This document shows positions 9,354-17,873 of a stretch of DNA of 64,000 nucleotides, piece after piece. The position numbers and the translations under genes are program-made. The notes beneath the pieces are model-generated. The model was not told where the DNA came from, ran no database searches, and saw only the letters and a program-made list of their open reading frames with translations. Source of the stretch: Burkholderiaceae bacterium (GTDB lineage Bacteria; Pseudomonadota; Gammaproteobacteria; Burkholderiales; Burkholderiaceae); contig CANFWB010000005.1 in assembly GCA_947450605.1 (NCBI GenBank), forward strand, positions 1 to 64,000, read 5' to 3'. The stretch's first letter is position 1. Each line of letters opens with the position of its first letter.

Positions 9354-11267
9354 CTAAGCTAAACCAAAATAGCTTGCAACCCGATAGGTAATAAAGGCCG
9401 CTAGGTAGGCGAGGACAAAAAGGTAGGTCAACATGATGGCTGGAATTTTCCAGCCGCCCGTTTCTCTCTTAACGGCCGCAATCGTCGATAAGCACTGCGG
9501 GGCAAAGACAAACCAGGCTAACAGGGACAAGGCTGTCGCCAAACTCCAGCCCTTGGAGATTAAAGGCAGCAAAGCGTCGGCCGCATCAACGCCTGGGCTT
9601 GAGAGTGCATACACAGTTGCCAGCGAACTCACCACTACTTCACGAGCCGCCATACCAGGAACTAAAGCAATACTAATTTGCCAATTAAAACCAATCGGCC
9701 CAAAGACCACTGCCAAAGCTTGACCCATCATTCCGGCAATACTGTATTGAATAGGTGAGCCAGCGGCATTTTCGGGGGGAAGTGGAAAACTGGAGAGCGC
9801 CCATAAACAAACGGTCATGATCAGAATAATGCCGCCCACTCGACGCAAGAATATTTCCGCACGCTGCCATAATCCAATCGCTAAATTACTCAGGCGTGGC
9901 AAGTGATAGCTTGGCAACTCCATCATCAAGGCATTGAGCTGGAATTTTTCACTCGTAAAGCACTTTAATATCCACGCAACCGCCATAGCTCCAGCAATGC
10001 CAGCAAGATAGAGGATAAAAAGAACTAGACCTTGTAAATCCAAACCAGCCCATAACTTACGCTCAGGAATAAATGCAGAAATTAGTAAGGCATAAACAGG
10101 CAGACGTGCCGAGCAAGTCATCATCGGTGCAATCAAAATCGTGACTAAGCGATCGCGTGCATTAGAGATGCTACGCGTAGCCATAATGCCGGGAATGGCA
10201 CAGGCAAAACTAGACAACAAAGGAATAAAGGATCTACCAGATAGACCAACCCGCCCCATCAAGCGATCTAGCAAGTAGGCCGCCCGAGGAAGGTATCCAG
10301 ACTCCTCCAAAATCAGAATGAAGAAATACAGTATCAAAATTTGGGGTAAGAAAATTAAGACGCCACCAGCACCAGCCAAGATGCCGTCCACCAATAAACT
10401 GCGCAACCAATTATTCGGAAGCAATTGCGTGAGCAAGGTGCCAAGCCAAGCCACCCCAGCATCGATTGCCTCCATAGGCAAAGCTGCCCAAGTAAACACT
10501 GCTTGAAAGATCAAGAACAGAACGGCAGCCAAAATGAGTGGGCCAAATACAGGGTGAAGCAATATGGAATCTAAGCGGTCACTCAAGCGATCCGGAATGA
10601 TTTGATCTAAACCGAGAGCCTGCAAAATACGATGCACCTGTTCGTTATCAGACTCAGTGTGAGCCGAATGATCCATGGCTGTTTCAAGACCCTCATCCAC
10701 CGTGCTAGCGCATAAGTCGCTTAAATTTTTCCAGTCCAGTTGACTAAGGTATTCCTTTAGCTCATCGGCTCCGTCCGACTGAATGCCGACAGTAGCAATC
10801 ACGGGTAGTCCCAATTCTTGAGATAAAGCCTTGGCATCTACAGCCAAACCCTGGCGTTTGGCCACATCAACCATATTTAAGACAACGATACAGGGCAATC
10901 CCAGTCGTTTTGCTGACAAGACTAGACGCAGATTACGTCTGAGATTCATGGCATTGAGAACACACAAGACTAGGTCTGGACGTTTCTCACCTTGTGCATT
11001 GCCATGAAGCACATTGCAAGTCACGCGCTCATCCAAGGAGCGTGGATACAAACTATAAGCTCCAGGCAAATCTAAGATACGAATCACTTTTTCAGAATTC
11101 AGGGTTAAGCGCCCCTCTTTTCTCTCTACGGTAACGCCAGAATAATTAGCTACCTTCTGGCGGCTGCCCGTAAGCAAATTGAATAATGCTGTTTTGCCAC
11201 AATTGGGGTTGCCCAGCAAAGCCACCAAAGGCTCACTCGGAAAGAAATGAATCTTTGCCTCAGACAT
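9354..11267 (-). CDS. feoB: Ferrous iron transport protein B
   Basis: VALLGNPNCGKTALFNLLTGSRQKVANYSGVTVERKEG G-domain; DLPGAYSL; Gate domains with SFACAIPGIMATRSI. Confidence 0.97.
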   Translation of the reverse strand: MSEAKIHFFPSEPLVALLGNPNCGKTALFNLLTGSRQKVANYSGVTVERKEGRLTLNSEKVIRILDLPGAYSLYPRSLDERVTCNVLHGNAQGEKRPDLVLCVLNAMNLRRNLRLVLSAKRLGLPCIVVLNMVDVAKRQGLAVDAKALSQELGLPVIATVGIQSDGADELKEYLSQLDWKNLSDLCASTVDEGLETAMDHSAHTESDNEQVHRILQALGLDQIIPDRLSDRLDSILLHPVFGPLILAAVLFLIFQAVFTWAALPMEAIDAGVAWLGTLLTQLLPNNWLRSLLVDGILAGAGGVLIFLPQILILYFFILILEESGYLPRAAYLLDRLMGRVGLSGRSFIPLLSSFACAIPGIMATRSISNARDRLVTILIAPMMTCSARLPVYALLISAFIPERKLWAGLDLQGLVLFILYLAGIAGAMAVAWILKCFTSEKFQLNALMMELPSYHLPRLSNLAIGLWQRAEIFLRRVGGIILIMTVCLWALSSFPLPPENAAGSPIQYSIAGMMGQALAVVFGPIGFNWQISIALVPGMAAREVVVSSLATVYALSSPGVDAADALLPLISKGWSLATALSLLAWFVFAPQCLSTIAAVKRETGGWKIPAIMLTYLFVLAYLAAFITYRVASYFGLA

Positions 11268-11269
11268 AC

Positions 11270-11509
11270 TTAAAGTGTTTCCACCTCAACCATGCGGGCC
11301 TCAGATTCTCGTAAGGCAAATGTTGATGATCCGACTCTGATCAAAATGGGGCCTTGTCCCAACAATCCTTTGCGCAATACTTCTACCTGCTCACCAGGCA
11401 GAAAACCAATATCTTCGAGTTGCCCACGAATATCCTCTGGCTGATTGCCTGTATTGATAATTCTACTAACGCGAGCTCTGATACCTGGGAGGATTTCTTC
11501 AAGATTCAT
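11270..11509 (-). CDS. feoA: Ferrous iron transport protein A
   Basis: MNLEEILPGIRARVSRI...LEDIGFLPGEQVEVLRKGLLGQGPILIRVGSSTFALRESEARMVEV; SH3-like FeoA. Start at 11509 preferred because the track start at 11548 lies inside the Fur box. Confidence 0.9.
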   Translation of the reverse strand: MNLEEILPGIRARVSRIINTGNQPEDIRGQLEDIGFLPGEQVEVLRKGLLGQGPILIRVGSSTFALRESEARMVEVETL

Positions 11510-11533
11510 GATGAGTTCATTATATCCACACAT

Positions 11534-11552
11534 GAGAATGACTATCATTATC
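11534..11552 (-). promoter_or_regulatory. Fur box upstream of feoAB
   Basis: Minus strand GATAATGATAGTCATTCTC matches the 19-bp consensus GATAATGATAATCATTATC at 17/19 positions. Confidence 0.85.
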
Positions 11553-11633
11553 TAAAGGTGAAGATTCGAGCTTAATCATCACCCATTTAAGCGGCAAGAG
11601 TCTTGATTTAAAACAAAAAAGGTCGACTTAGTC

Positions 11634-12401
11634 TTACCGGGGTATGGAGTAGCCCTTATTCAGCAATATCTGCTTGGCAACGGAGCCTTGTAGATATTCA
11701 TAAAGTGCCACTGCGGTAGGCGCTGGATCACGCTTGAGAACCATACGTTGCTGGATAGGGGCGTATAAATCATCTGGCAAAGTAATGTATTGAATCGTCG
11801 CAGCCAATTCGGAAGACTTTGCTAAGGATAAGGCGGTAATACCAACTTTGACCGCTCCAGTACTAACGTAAACAGCCGCAATGGAAATATTTTCTGCAAA
11901 TATCAATTTCTCCTGAACTTCGCCCCACAACTTGATGGCTTGCAGATATTGAACGGAGGCTTTGCCATAGGGGGCTAAATCGGGGTTGGCAATCACAATC
12001 TTCTTGGAGGCCCTCAAAATAGCTTTAATACTCTCCTGATCCGAACTGAGAACCAGGCCGGCAGCAGAATTCGCAATGAGCGCTAAATGCCCCGCCGCAT
12101 AAACTACCCCACGATCACGGGTCAGGCCAGCCTCTACCAATTTCAGAGGGTAGGACTCATCCGCAGAAATGAATAAATCATATGGTGCGCCCTGCTTCAT
12201 TTGACTTGCAAGGTTGCCAGATGACCCATAAACAATCCGAACACTTTTGCCTTGCGGGTGAGCTTGTCTGAAGCCCTTATAGATCTCTTCGAACGCTGGC
12301 TTCAGATTGCTTGCTACGGCAACAGTTACCGGCTGTGCGCAGGACAGAGAAGTCAGAATGCTACAGAACAGCAATCCCAACAGACGAATACTTTTAATCA
12401 T
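11634..12401 (-). CDS. modA: Molybdate ABC transporter substrate-binding protein
   Basis: VTVAVASNLKPAFEEIYKGFRQAHPQGKSVRIVYGSSGNLASQMKQGAPYDLFISADESYP. Confidence 0.92.
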   Translation of the reverse strand: MIKSIRLLGLLFCSILTSLSCAQPVTVAVASNLKPAFEEIYKGFRQAHPQGKSVRIVYGSSGNLASQMKQGAPYDLFISADESYPLKLVEAGLTRDRGVVYAAGHLALIANSAAGLVLSSDQESIKAILRASKKIVIANPDLAPYGKASVQYLQAIKLWGEVQEKLIFAENISIAAVYVSTGAVKVGITALSLAKSSELAATIQYITLPDDLYAPIQQRMVLKRDPAPTAVALYEYLQGSVAKQILLNKGYSIPR

Positions 12402-12411
12402 AAAGAATAGT

Positions 12412-13437
12412 TTATAGCCAACCCGCGATCTGCTTCTTTAGTCCAATGGATTTATAGCCCGGGGTCTCTCCAGAGAGAGCGCGAATTTTCCGAATCAACT
12501 TGGCGAGGTCTTTATTGCCGCTTAATTCCTCACCCATGGCGAGGAAAAATATTTCGTCTTTCAGTTGAATAAAGTCTAGACCATTCTCAATGGCAACACT
12601 TTTGACGCCCATACCCACATCCGCCTTCTTCGCTAAGATAGATGTAGCGATTGCGGAGTGCGTAAACTCCTCATTCTCGTAGCCTCTGATGCTGCGAGCA
12701 TCTATCCCTTCCTTACTCAACAATGTATCCAATAACAGTCGAGTCCCGGACCCCTTTTGCCGATTGATAAATCGGATCTTTGAACGCAATAGGTCTTTTG
12801 GCGAAGTGATGCTGTGGGGATTCCCTTTTGCCACCATCAATCCTTGAACACGCTTCATGACTGGGAATATTTGCATACCCTCTTTTTGCAGCCTCCTTGC
12901 AATGACCTGCGAACTCAGTGGGTCCGACACATGGAAACCCGCAATATCGACTTCGTAATTCAATAGGCGCTCTAAGGCCTCCCCAGATCCCGCAGTAATT
13001 AATTCAAATCCGGCAATATCCATCGCTGCTTTTTGAATAATTGGATCGCTACTACTGGAAAGTCGCCATTGTTTTTTTGCCTTTACTCGAAACTGAGCAA
13101 AACCTTCCTCTAAGTGAGATAGGCTAGTCTGACCCAAGCGCATTGTCTTTTGATCAAAATCATCAGTAAATTGAATGAGATATCTTGCGTATTCAGATAA
13201 CTGAGATCCATGCCCCCTCACCCGATCCATCAGCTTAAAACCCAAGGCCTGCTCAACATCATTGAGTTTTTGCCAAACATTTCTGTAGGAAAGCCCCATC
13301 TTTTTGCAAGCAGACATCAGAGTTTTGCCATGCTCGATATCCTTTAAAAGACTGGTCAACCAAACCAAATCCACAACGGCTGGATCTTTGGCATTCTTGT
13401 TACCAAAAACGAGGGTGGGGCGAATCTGAATTCTCAT
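12412..13437 (-). CDS. ModE-like HTH regulator fused to periplasmic-binding-protein-like (PF12727-type) domain
   Basis: N-terminal TLMSACKKMGLSYRNVWQKLNDVEQALGFKLMDRVRGHGSQLSEYA (ModE-type wHTH) then IRFINRQKGSGTRLLLDTLLSKEGI (PBP-like). Confidence 0.85.
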   Translation of the reverse strand: MRIQIRPTLVFGNKNAKDPAVVDLVWLTSLLKDIEHGKTLMSACKKMGLSYRNVWQKLNDVEQALGFKLMDRVRGHGSQLSEYARYLIQFTDDFDQKTMRLGQTSLSHLEEGFAQFRVKAKKQWRLSSSSDPIIQKAAMDIAGFELITAGSGEALERLLNYEVDIAGFHVSDPLSSQVIARRLQKEGMQIFPVMKRVQGLMVAKGNPHSITSPKDLLRSKIRFINRQKGSGTRLLLDTLLSKEGIDARSIRGYENEEFTHSAIATSILAKKADVGMGVKSVAIENGLDFIQLKDEIFFLAMGEELSGNKDLAKLIRKIRALSGETPGYKSIGLKKQIAGWL

Positions 13438-13511
13438 ATGTAATTTTTTGCATATTCATGTTTTGTAATATGACAGATGTTAACCGAACACCCTTAAGGA
13501 AGCGAACTCAG

Positions 13512-14336
13512 ATGAAATACTCATTTAACCGAATATTGGCAATTGCCATTACCGCACTCACACTATTAAGCAGCACTGCTCAAGCACAAGAAAAAAGTAT
13601 AGTGGTGTCTTCCACTACTTCCACAGAGCAATCCGGCTTGTTTGGCTTTATCTTGCCGATCTTCAAAATGAAGACTGGTATTGAGGTAAAGGTGGTTGCC
13701 GTTGGTACAGGCCAAGCTCTCGATATTGGTCGACGCGGTGATGCTGATGTTGTATTCGTACATGACAAACCTGCTGAAGAAAAGTTTGTTGCCGAAGGTT
13801 ATGCTGCCAAACGTATTGAAGTGATGTACAACGACTTTGTATTGATTGGACCAAAATCAGATCCAGCCAAAATTGCAGGCGGAAAAGATATTAAGGTGGC
13901 ATTCCAGAAAATCGCAGCCGCTCAAGCGCCGTTTGTATCTCGTGGCGATAAAAGTGGCACGCACGCGGCAGAGTTACGCTACTGGAAGGATGCCGGCATA
14001 GCGGTTGCCCCTACCTTTACTTGGTACAAGGAAACGGGTTCGGGTATGGGGCCAGCACTGAATACCACATCCGCAATGAATGGCTACATCCTGGCTGATC
14101 GTGCTACATGGCTTTCCTTTAAGAACCGCGGTGATCTAGTAATCCTGGTTCAAGGTGATCCAAAGCTATTTAATCAATACGGGGTCATGTTGGTAAGCCC
14201 AGCCAAATTTCCTCATGTGAAAAAAGCAGAAGGCCAAGCCTTTATCGATTGGATTACCTCTAAGAATGGTCAAGACGTCATTGCTAACTATCAAATTGGT
14301 GGTGAGCAGCTCTTCTTCCCCAATGCTAAGAAATAA
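13512..14336 (+). CDS. Tungstate/molybdate-type ABC substrate-binding protein (TupA-like), copy 1
   Basis: Signal peptide; VVSSTTSTEQSGLFGFILPIFKMKTGIEVKVVAVGTGQALDIGRRGDADVVFVHDKP; FVSRGDKSGTHAAELRYWKDAGI. Confidence 0.9.
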   Translation: MKYSFNRILAIAITALTLLSSTAQAQEKSIVVSSTTSTEQSGLFGFILPIFKMKTGIEVKVVAVGTGQALDIGRRGDADVVFVHDKPAEEKFVAEGYAAKRIEVMYNDFVLIGPKSDPAKIAGGKDIKVAFQKIAAAQAPFVSRGDKSGTHAAELRYWKDAGIAVAPTFTWYKETGSGMGPALNTTSAMNGYILADRATWLSFKNRGDLVILVQGDPKLFNQYGVMLVSPAKFPHVKKAEGQAFIDWITSKNGQDVIANYQIGGEQLFFPNAKK

Positions 14337-15214
14337 TGATCATGAGAAATCCTTACCTATTTAGCACGCTACTTTCTACCTTATTAATTGGCTTATGTAT
14401 GCAAGCATCTATCGCACAAACCAATCCCCCAAAAGTAGAAGCCACTTATGGGCAAGGCGCCAAGAGCTTTAAGCTGGCAACTGGCAGCCCTGGTGAATTA
14501 GGTCTTTTGCAACAGCTTGGAGAAGCTTTTGATAAAAAGGAAGGTGCGCGCCTGGTGTGGATCAAGGCCGGAAGTGGGGCCTCTCTCAACCTGCTCAAAA
14601 CACAACAGGTGGACATGATTATGGTGCATGCGCCAGAAGCGGTAAACAAGGCCATTACCGAGGGATGGGCGACCGGAAGAACGCTGATTGGCTCTAATGA
14701 GTTTTATATTGTTGGCCCAACAGCGGATATAGCTAAGATCAAATCTGCGAGTAGCGGCGCAGATGCTTATGCAAAGATTGCCAAAGCACAGGCTAATTTC
14801 ATCTCCCGGGGCGATAAGTCCGGTACGCACCAGAAAGAAATGGATATCTGGAAAAAAGTGGGGATAACACCCGAGGGAAACTGGTACATCGTGACCAATG
14901 ACTTTATGACGGCCTCCCTCAAAAGAGCAAATGCGGATAAAGCCTACTTCATGACCGATAGCAGCACTTGGGTAGCAGAAAAGAATGTAGCTCCAGAATT
15001 GCAGATTCTGTATCGCGGTGACCCTTATCTTGTGAATACATATGATGCGTTGGTAGCTCCCGTGGGCGCCACTGAAAATCGTGATATCGCCGCGAAGTTC
15101 ATTCAATTTGTGGCATCTGAAGAAGGTCAAAGCATCATTCGCAACTACGGCAAAGCCCAATACAAAGAAGCTCTCTACAATGACGCCGTTTACGCCAAAC
15201 AATACGTCTATTAG
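14336..15214 (+). CDS. Tungstate/molybdate-type ABC substrate-binding protein (TupA-like), copy 2
   Basis: ATG overlaps previous TAA (TAATG); GSGASLNLLKTQQVDMIMVHAPEAV; FISRGDKSGTHQKEMDIWKKVGI. Confidence 0.85.
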   Translation: MIMRNPYLFSTLLSTLLIGLCMQASIAQTNPPKVEATYGQGAKSFKLATGSPGELGLLQQLGEAFDKKEGARLVWIKAGSGASLNLLKTQQVDMIMVHAPEAVNKAITEGWATGRTLIGSNEFYIVGPTADIAKIKSASSGADAYAKIAKAQANFISRGDKSGTHQKEMDIWKKVGITPEGNWYIVTNDFMTASLKRANADKAYFMTDSSTWVAEKNVAPELQILYRGDPYLVNTYDALVAPVGATENRDIAAKFIQFVASEEGQSIIRNYGKAQYKEALYNDAVYAKQYVY

Positions 15215-15222
15215 GAAAAAAT

Positions 15223-15447
15223 ATGGAACTTAAAGTCAAACTCAGCGCACGCAATACTCTTAGCGGCAAAGTAGTCGAACTCAAAATGGGCCAAACCACT
15301 TCTCATGTGAAATTGGATATTGGTGGCGGTCACATTGTTACCGCATCTATCACCAACGAGGCTGTCGATGAACTTCAACTTAAAGTAGGGGATCAAGCTT
15401 GGGCCGTAGTGAAAGCCTCTGATGTCATGATCGCTAAAGACGCATAA
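15223..15447 (+). CDS. mop: Molbindin / TOBE domain molybdenum-pterin-binding protein (Mop)
   Basis: 74 aa: MELKVKLSARNTLSGKVVELKMGQTTSHVKLDIGGGHIVTASITNEAVDELQLKVGDQAWAVVKASDVMIAKDA, a single Mop domain. Confidence 0.9.
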   Translation: MELKVKLSARNTLSGKVVELKMGQTTSHVKLDIGGGHIVTASITNEAVDELQLKVGDQAWAVVKASDVMIAKDA

Positions 15448-15463
15448 TCTTTACTGGCTATGC

Positions 15464-15488
15464 AAAAGGCCCGCATTGCGGGCCTTTT
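15464..15488. terminator. Rho-independent terminator
   Basis: AAAAGGCCCGC-ATT-GCGGGCCTTTT hairpin plus U-tract downstream of mop; symmetric. Confidence 0.88.
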
Positions 15489-15538
15489 TATTTACCACTT
15501 CAGCACTTAGCAGCGCTGAATATTTGACTATTGAATAC

Positions 15539-16120
15539 TTACTTCTTTGGTGTTACAAAACCAATCGCTGTATCGTCAACAAACTCAACGATGACGTCAT
15601 CACCAACCTTGAATTTCTCAAGACCTAAGACGCTTTGATCCACTTTCACTTTTTGCTTTTCACCAGAAGGCAGTGTGAAGGTTACAACACGAGTTTTTGC
15701 ATCGATTGTGCTGATCTTTACGGTTGCATAAACAGTGTCAGTAGTTTCTTCAAATGGCTTAGCAGAACCTTTGCCGGAGATCACCACTGAACGTACGCCT
15801 GAAACACCTGGTTTAGCATCCTTCGGAGCAGCAATCAAACCAATAGCGATCGCTTGAGCATGCTCAACCACAAATACATCGCCCTTTTTCACTTTATCCA
15901 AATCATTCACTTGCTTGGATACATTCATTTGAGCCAAATTACCGTTAGCATCCTTCAATATAACGATGCGCTTCTTCACATCAACAGAATCTACAGTAGC
16001 AGTTAACACGGCAGCTTCAACGGCTAATGGCAACATTTTCGCGGGTGCTTGAGCAGACACTGCGTTTGCAGCAACCAAGCCGAGTGAGGCAATTAATGCA
16101 GCAAGTAAAGATTTCTTCAA
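15539..16120 (-). CDS. Exported hypothetical protein with internally repeated small beta domain
   Basis: Signal peptide MKKSLLAALIASLGLVAANAVSAQA; two repeats V.ATVxxxDxKxRxVxxxxxxGxxxxxxVxxxVxxLxKxKxGDxxxVExxxxxAIGxxxxxK. Confidence 0.7.
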   Translation of the reverse strand: MKKSLLAALIASLGLVAANAVSAQAPAKMLPLAVEAAVLTATVDSVDVKKRIVILKDANGNLAQMNVSKQVNDLDKVKKGDVFVVEHAQAIAIGLIAAPKDAKPGVSGVRSVVISGKGSAKPFEETTDTVYATVKISTIDAKTRVVTFTLPSGEKQKVKVDQSVLGLEKFKVGDDVIVEFVDDTAIGFVTPKK

Positions 16121-16297
16121 AATAACTCCTAAATAAAGGTTTGTATAAGGGATGCCACACTGCTAGCACCGCAAATTCATTTTAACCATGAAGTGCGTTA
16201 CTTATAAGCCTTAGGACTAATATTTGAACCCTAAAAAGACAGTATTTGTTACATTAGAGCCAGACACCCCGAATTCTGCGCTGAATAGATAGATACC

Positions 16298-16753
16298 GTG
16301 ATACTGATGAAACCTTGGCAGGAGGCGCAAAAAGACGCCTACCCCATCCGCAAAGCGGTTTTTATCGAAGAACAGGGTGTGCCGGTGGCCATGGAGATAG
16401 ATGAACTAGATCCCATAGCTCAGCATGCCTTGGCTTACGTGGGGCAGGAATGCATTGGAACTGCCCGTCTTGTTGTCTTGCCAGAGCATCCGGCACGAAT
16501 CGGCCGGATGGCGGTATTGCCGACATATCGAAGGCAAGGCTTTGGCGGGCAATTGCTCAGAGCCTTGCTTGAGAGCGGAACATCCCTCGGCATTACCAAG
16601 TTCGAACTGCATGCTCAGCTCTCAGCCATCCCGTTTTACGAGCAATTTGGGTTTATCGCCCGGGGTGATGCCTATGATGAAGCGGGTATTGCACATCGCG
16701 ATATGATCTTATTTATCCAACAGCCATCCCTTACCAATGACCCAAACAGCTAA
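16298..16753 (+). CDS. GNAT family N-acetyltransferase
   Basis: VFIEEQGVPVAMEIDELDPIAQHALAY; RIGRMAVLPTYRRQGFGGQLLRALL acetyl-CoA motif. Confidence 0.9.
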   Translation: MILMKPWQEAQKDAYPIRKAVFIEEQGVPVAMEIDELDPIAQHALAYVGQECIGTARLVVLPEHPARIGRMAVLPTYRRQGFGGQLLRALLESGTSLGITKFELHAQLSAIPFYEQFGFIARGDAYDEAGIAHRDMILFIQQPSLTNDPNS

Positions 16754-17156
16754 CCCGCCATTTCTATTTCGTGTGTGCTATTCAGATACCGATGCAGCAG
16801 GATTTGTTTATCACGCTCGCTATCTCGAGATCTTTGAGCGAAGCCGTTCAGAGTGGCTTCAGCAACGAGATTTGAGCCCCACTAAACTCATCAATGAGTT
16901 TGGCATTCTGCTGCCAGTTCGCGAAATCACCATGAACTTTCATAGACCGGGGCGCTTAGATGATCTTCTGAGCATCGATCAAGTCATCGAACATCGGGGT
17001 CGCACCCAAATTGCTGTCAAGCAAACTGCCAAACGCATTACGGAAGGTGCCGGGCCAGAACTCATTGCCAGCGCCCTCCTCCATATTGTTTGCGTTGACA
17101 CTGCCACCCTCAAGCCCAAAGGCCTGCCTGATTGGCTCTTTGCTGCCGATCAATAA
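16737..17156 (+). CDS. Acyl-CoA thioesterase, YbgC/FadM-like hotdog fold
   Basis: FRVCYSDTDAAGFVYHARYLEIFERSRSEWLQ catalytic YSDTDxxGxVYHxxYL motif; overlaps previous CDS by 17 nt. Confidence 0.92.
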   Translation: MTQTANPPFLFRVCYSDTDAAGFVYHARYLEIFERSRSEWLQQRDLSPTKLINEFGILLPVREITMNFHRPGRLDDLLSIDQVIEHRGRTQIAVKQTAKRITEGAGPELIASALLHIVCVDTATLKPKGLPDWLFAADQ

Positions 17157-17175
17157 TTCCTTTTAGGGATCTTCA

Positions 17176-17766
17176 ATGCAAGAAGCTAAATTACTCACGT
17201 TTGTAAAAAGTCTTGCCATACTTCTGGAGGCGCATCCAAATGAAGAAGTCATCTTTTCTAAAGGAAGAAAGCTGTTAGAGGCATTGATTGAGGTGGATGA
17301 CTGGCTACCTCAAGAGTTCTGCAAACCGCACCCCGAGTATTACCAGCAATACCTCCTCTATGCAGACCCGCTCGATCGCTTCTCAGTAGTCAGTTTCGTG
17401 TGGGGCCCAGGTCAAAAAACACCTTTACATAACCATACCGTCTGGGGAATGGTGGGTCAATTACGAGGACAGGAACGCAGCTCCAACTATTACAGACAAT
17501 CAAATGGTGGTTACAAGGCCGATGCATCTTGTGTTTGCATACCAGGGCAAGTGGCCACTGTATCGCCCAATACGCATGATATTCATGTGGTGGAGAATGA
17601 CTTGAGTGATCAAACCTCAATCAGCATTCATGTGTATGGCGGCAATATTGGGCGCATCCAACGCGCGGTATTTGACCCTATCACTGGGGCTGAAAAATTA
17701 TTTATATCCGGTTATGCCAACACCGTAACCCCCAATCTCTGGAATACAGCCAGCAATCGGGCTTGA
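17176..17766 (+). CDS. Cysteine/3-mercaptopropionate dioxygenase-type cupin
   Basis: VVSFVWGPGQKTPLHNHTVWGMVGQLRGQERSSNYY; HDIHVVEN; SISIHVYGGNIG are CDO-type motifs. Confidence 0.87.
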   Translation: MQEAKLLTFVKSLAILLEAHPNEEVIFSKGRKLLEALIEVDDWLPQEFCKPHPEYYQQYLLYADPLDRFSVVSFVWGPGQKTPLHNHTVWGMVGQLRGQERSSNYYRQSNGGYKADASCVCIPGQVATVSPNTHDIHVVENDLSDQTSISIHVYGGNIGRIQRAVFDPITGAEKLFISGYANTVTPNLWNTASNRA

Positions 17767-17873
17767 TAGCTTAAAATAAGGCCTCTTTCTGCAAACACTT
17801 CAAGTGTGGCAGCTCACCCCATTGGCCGGGACAGTCGTTTAATTGAATACGGGCCAATATTTATTTGGTCCTT

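Noticed and set aside
14498-15202. 234-aa minus-strand ORF antisense to tupA copy 2
   Set aside because: Fully overlaps a well-supported CDS; no recognisable domain; the composition looks like an antisense shadow frame
17767-17873. Structured leader RNA upstream of the RhlE helicase gene
   Set aside because: Only short stems visible (such as CACTTCAAGTG). Not enough to claim a riboswitch or cold-shock thermosensor without covariation data
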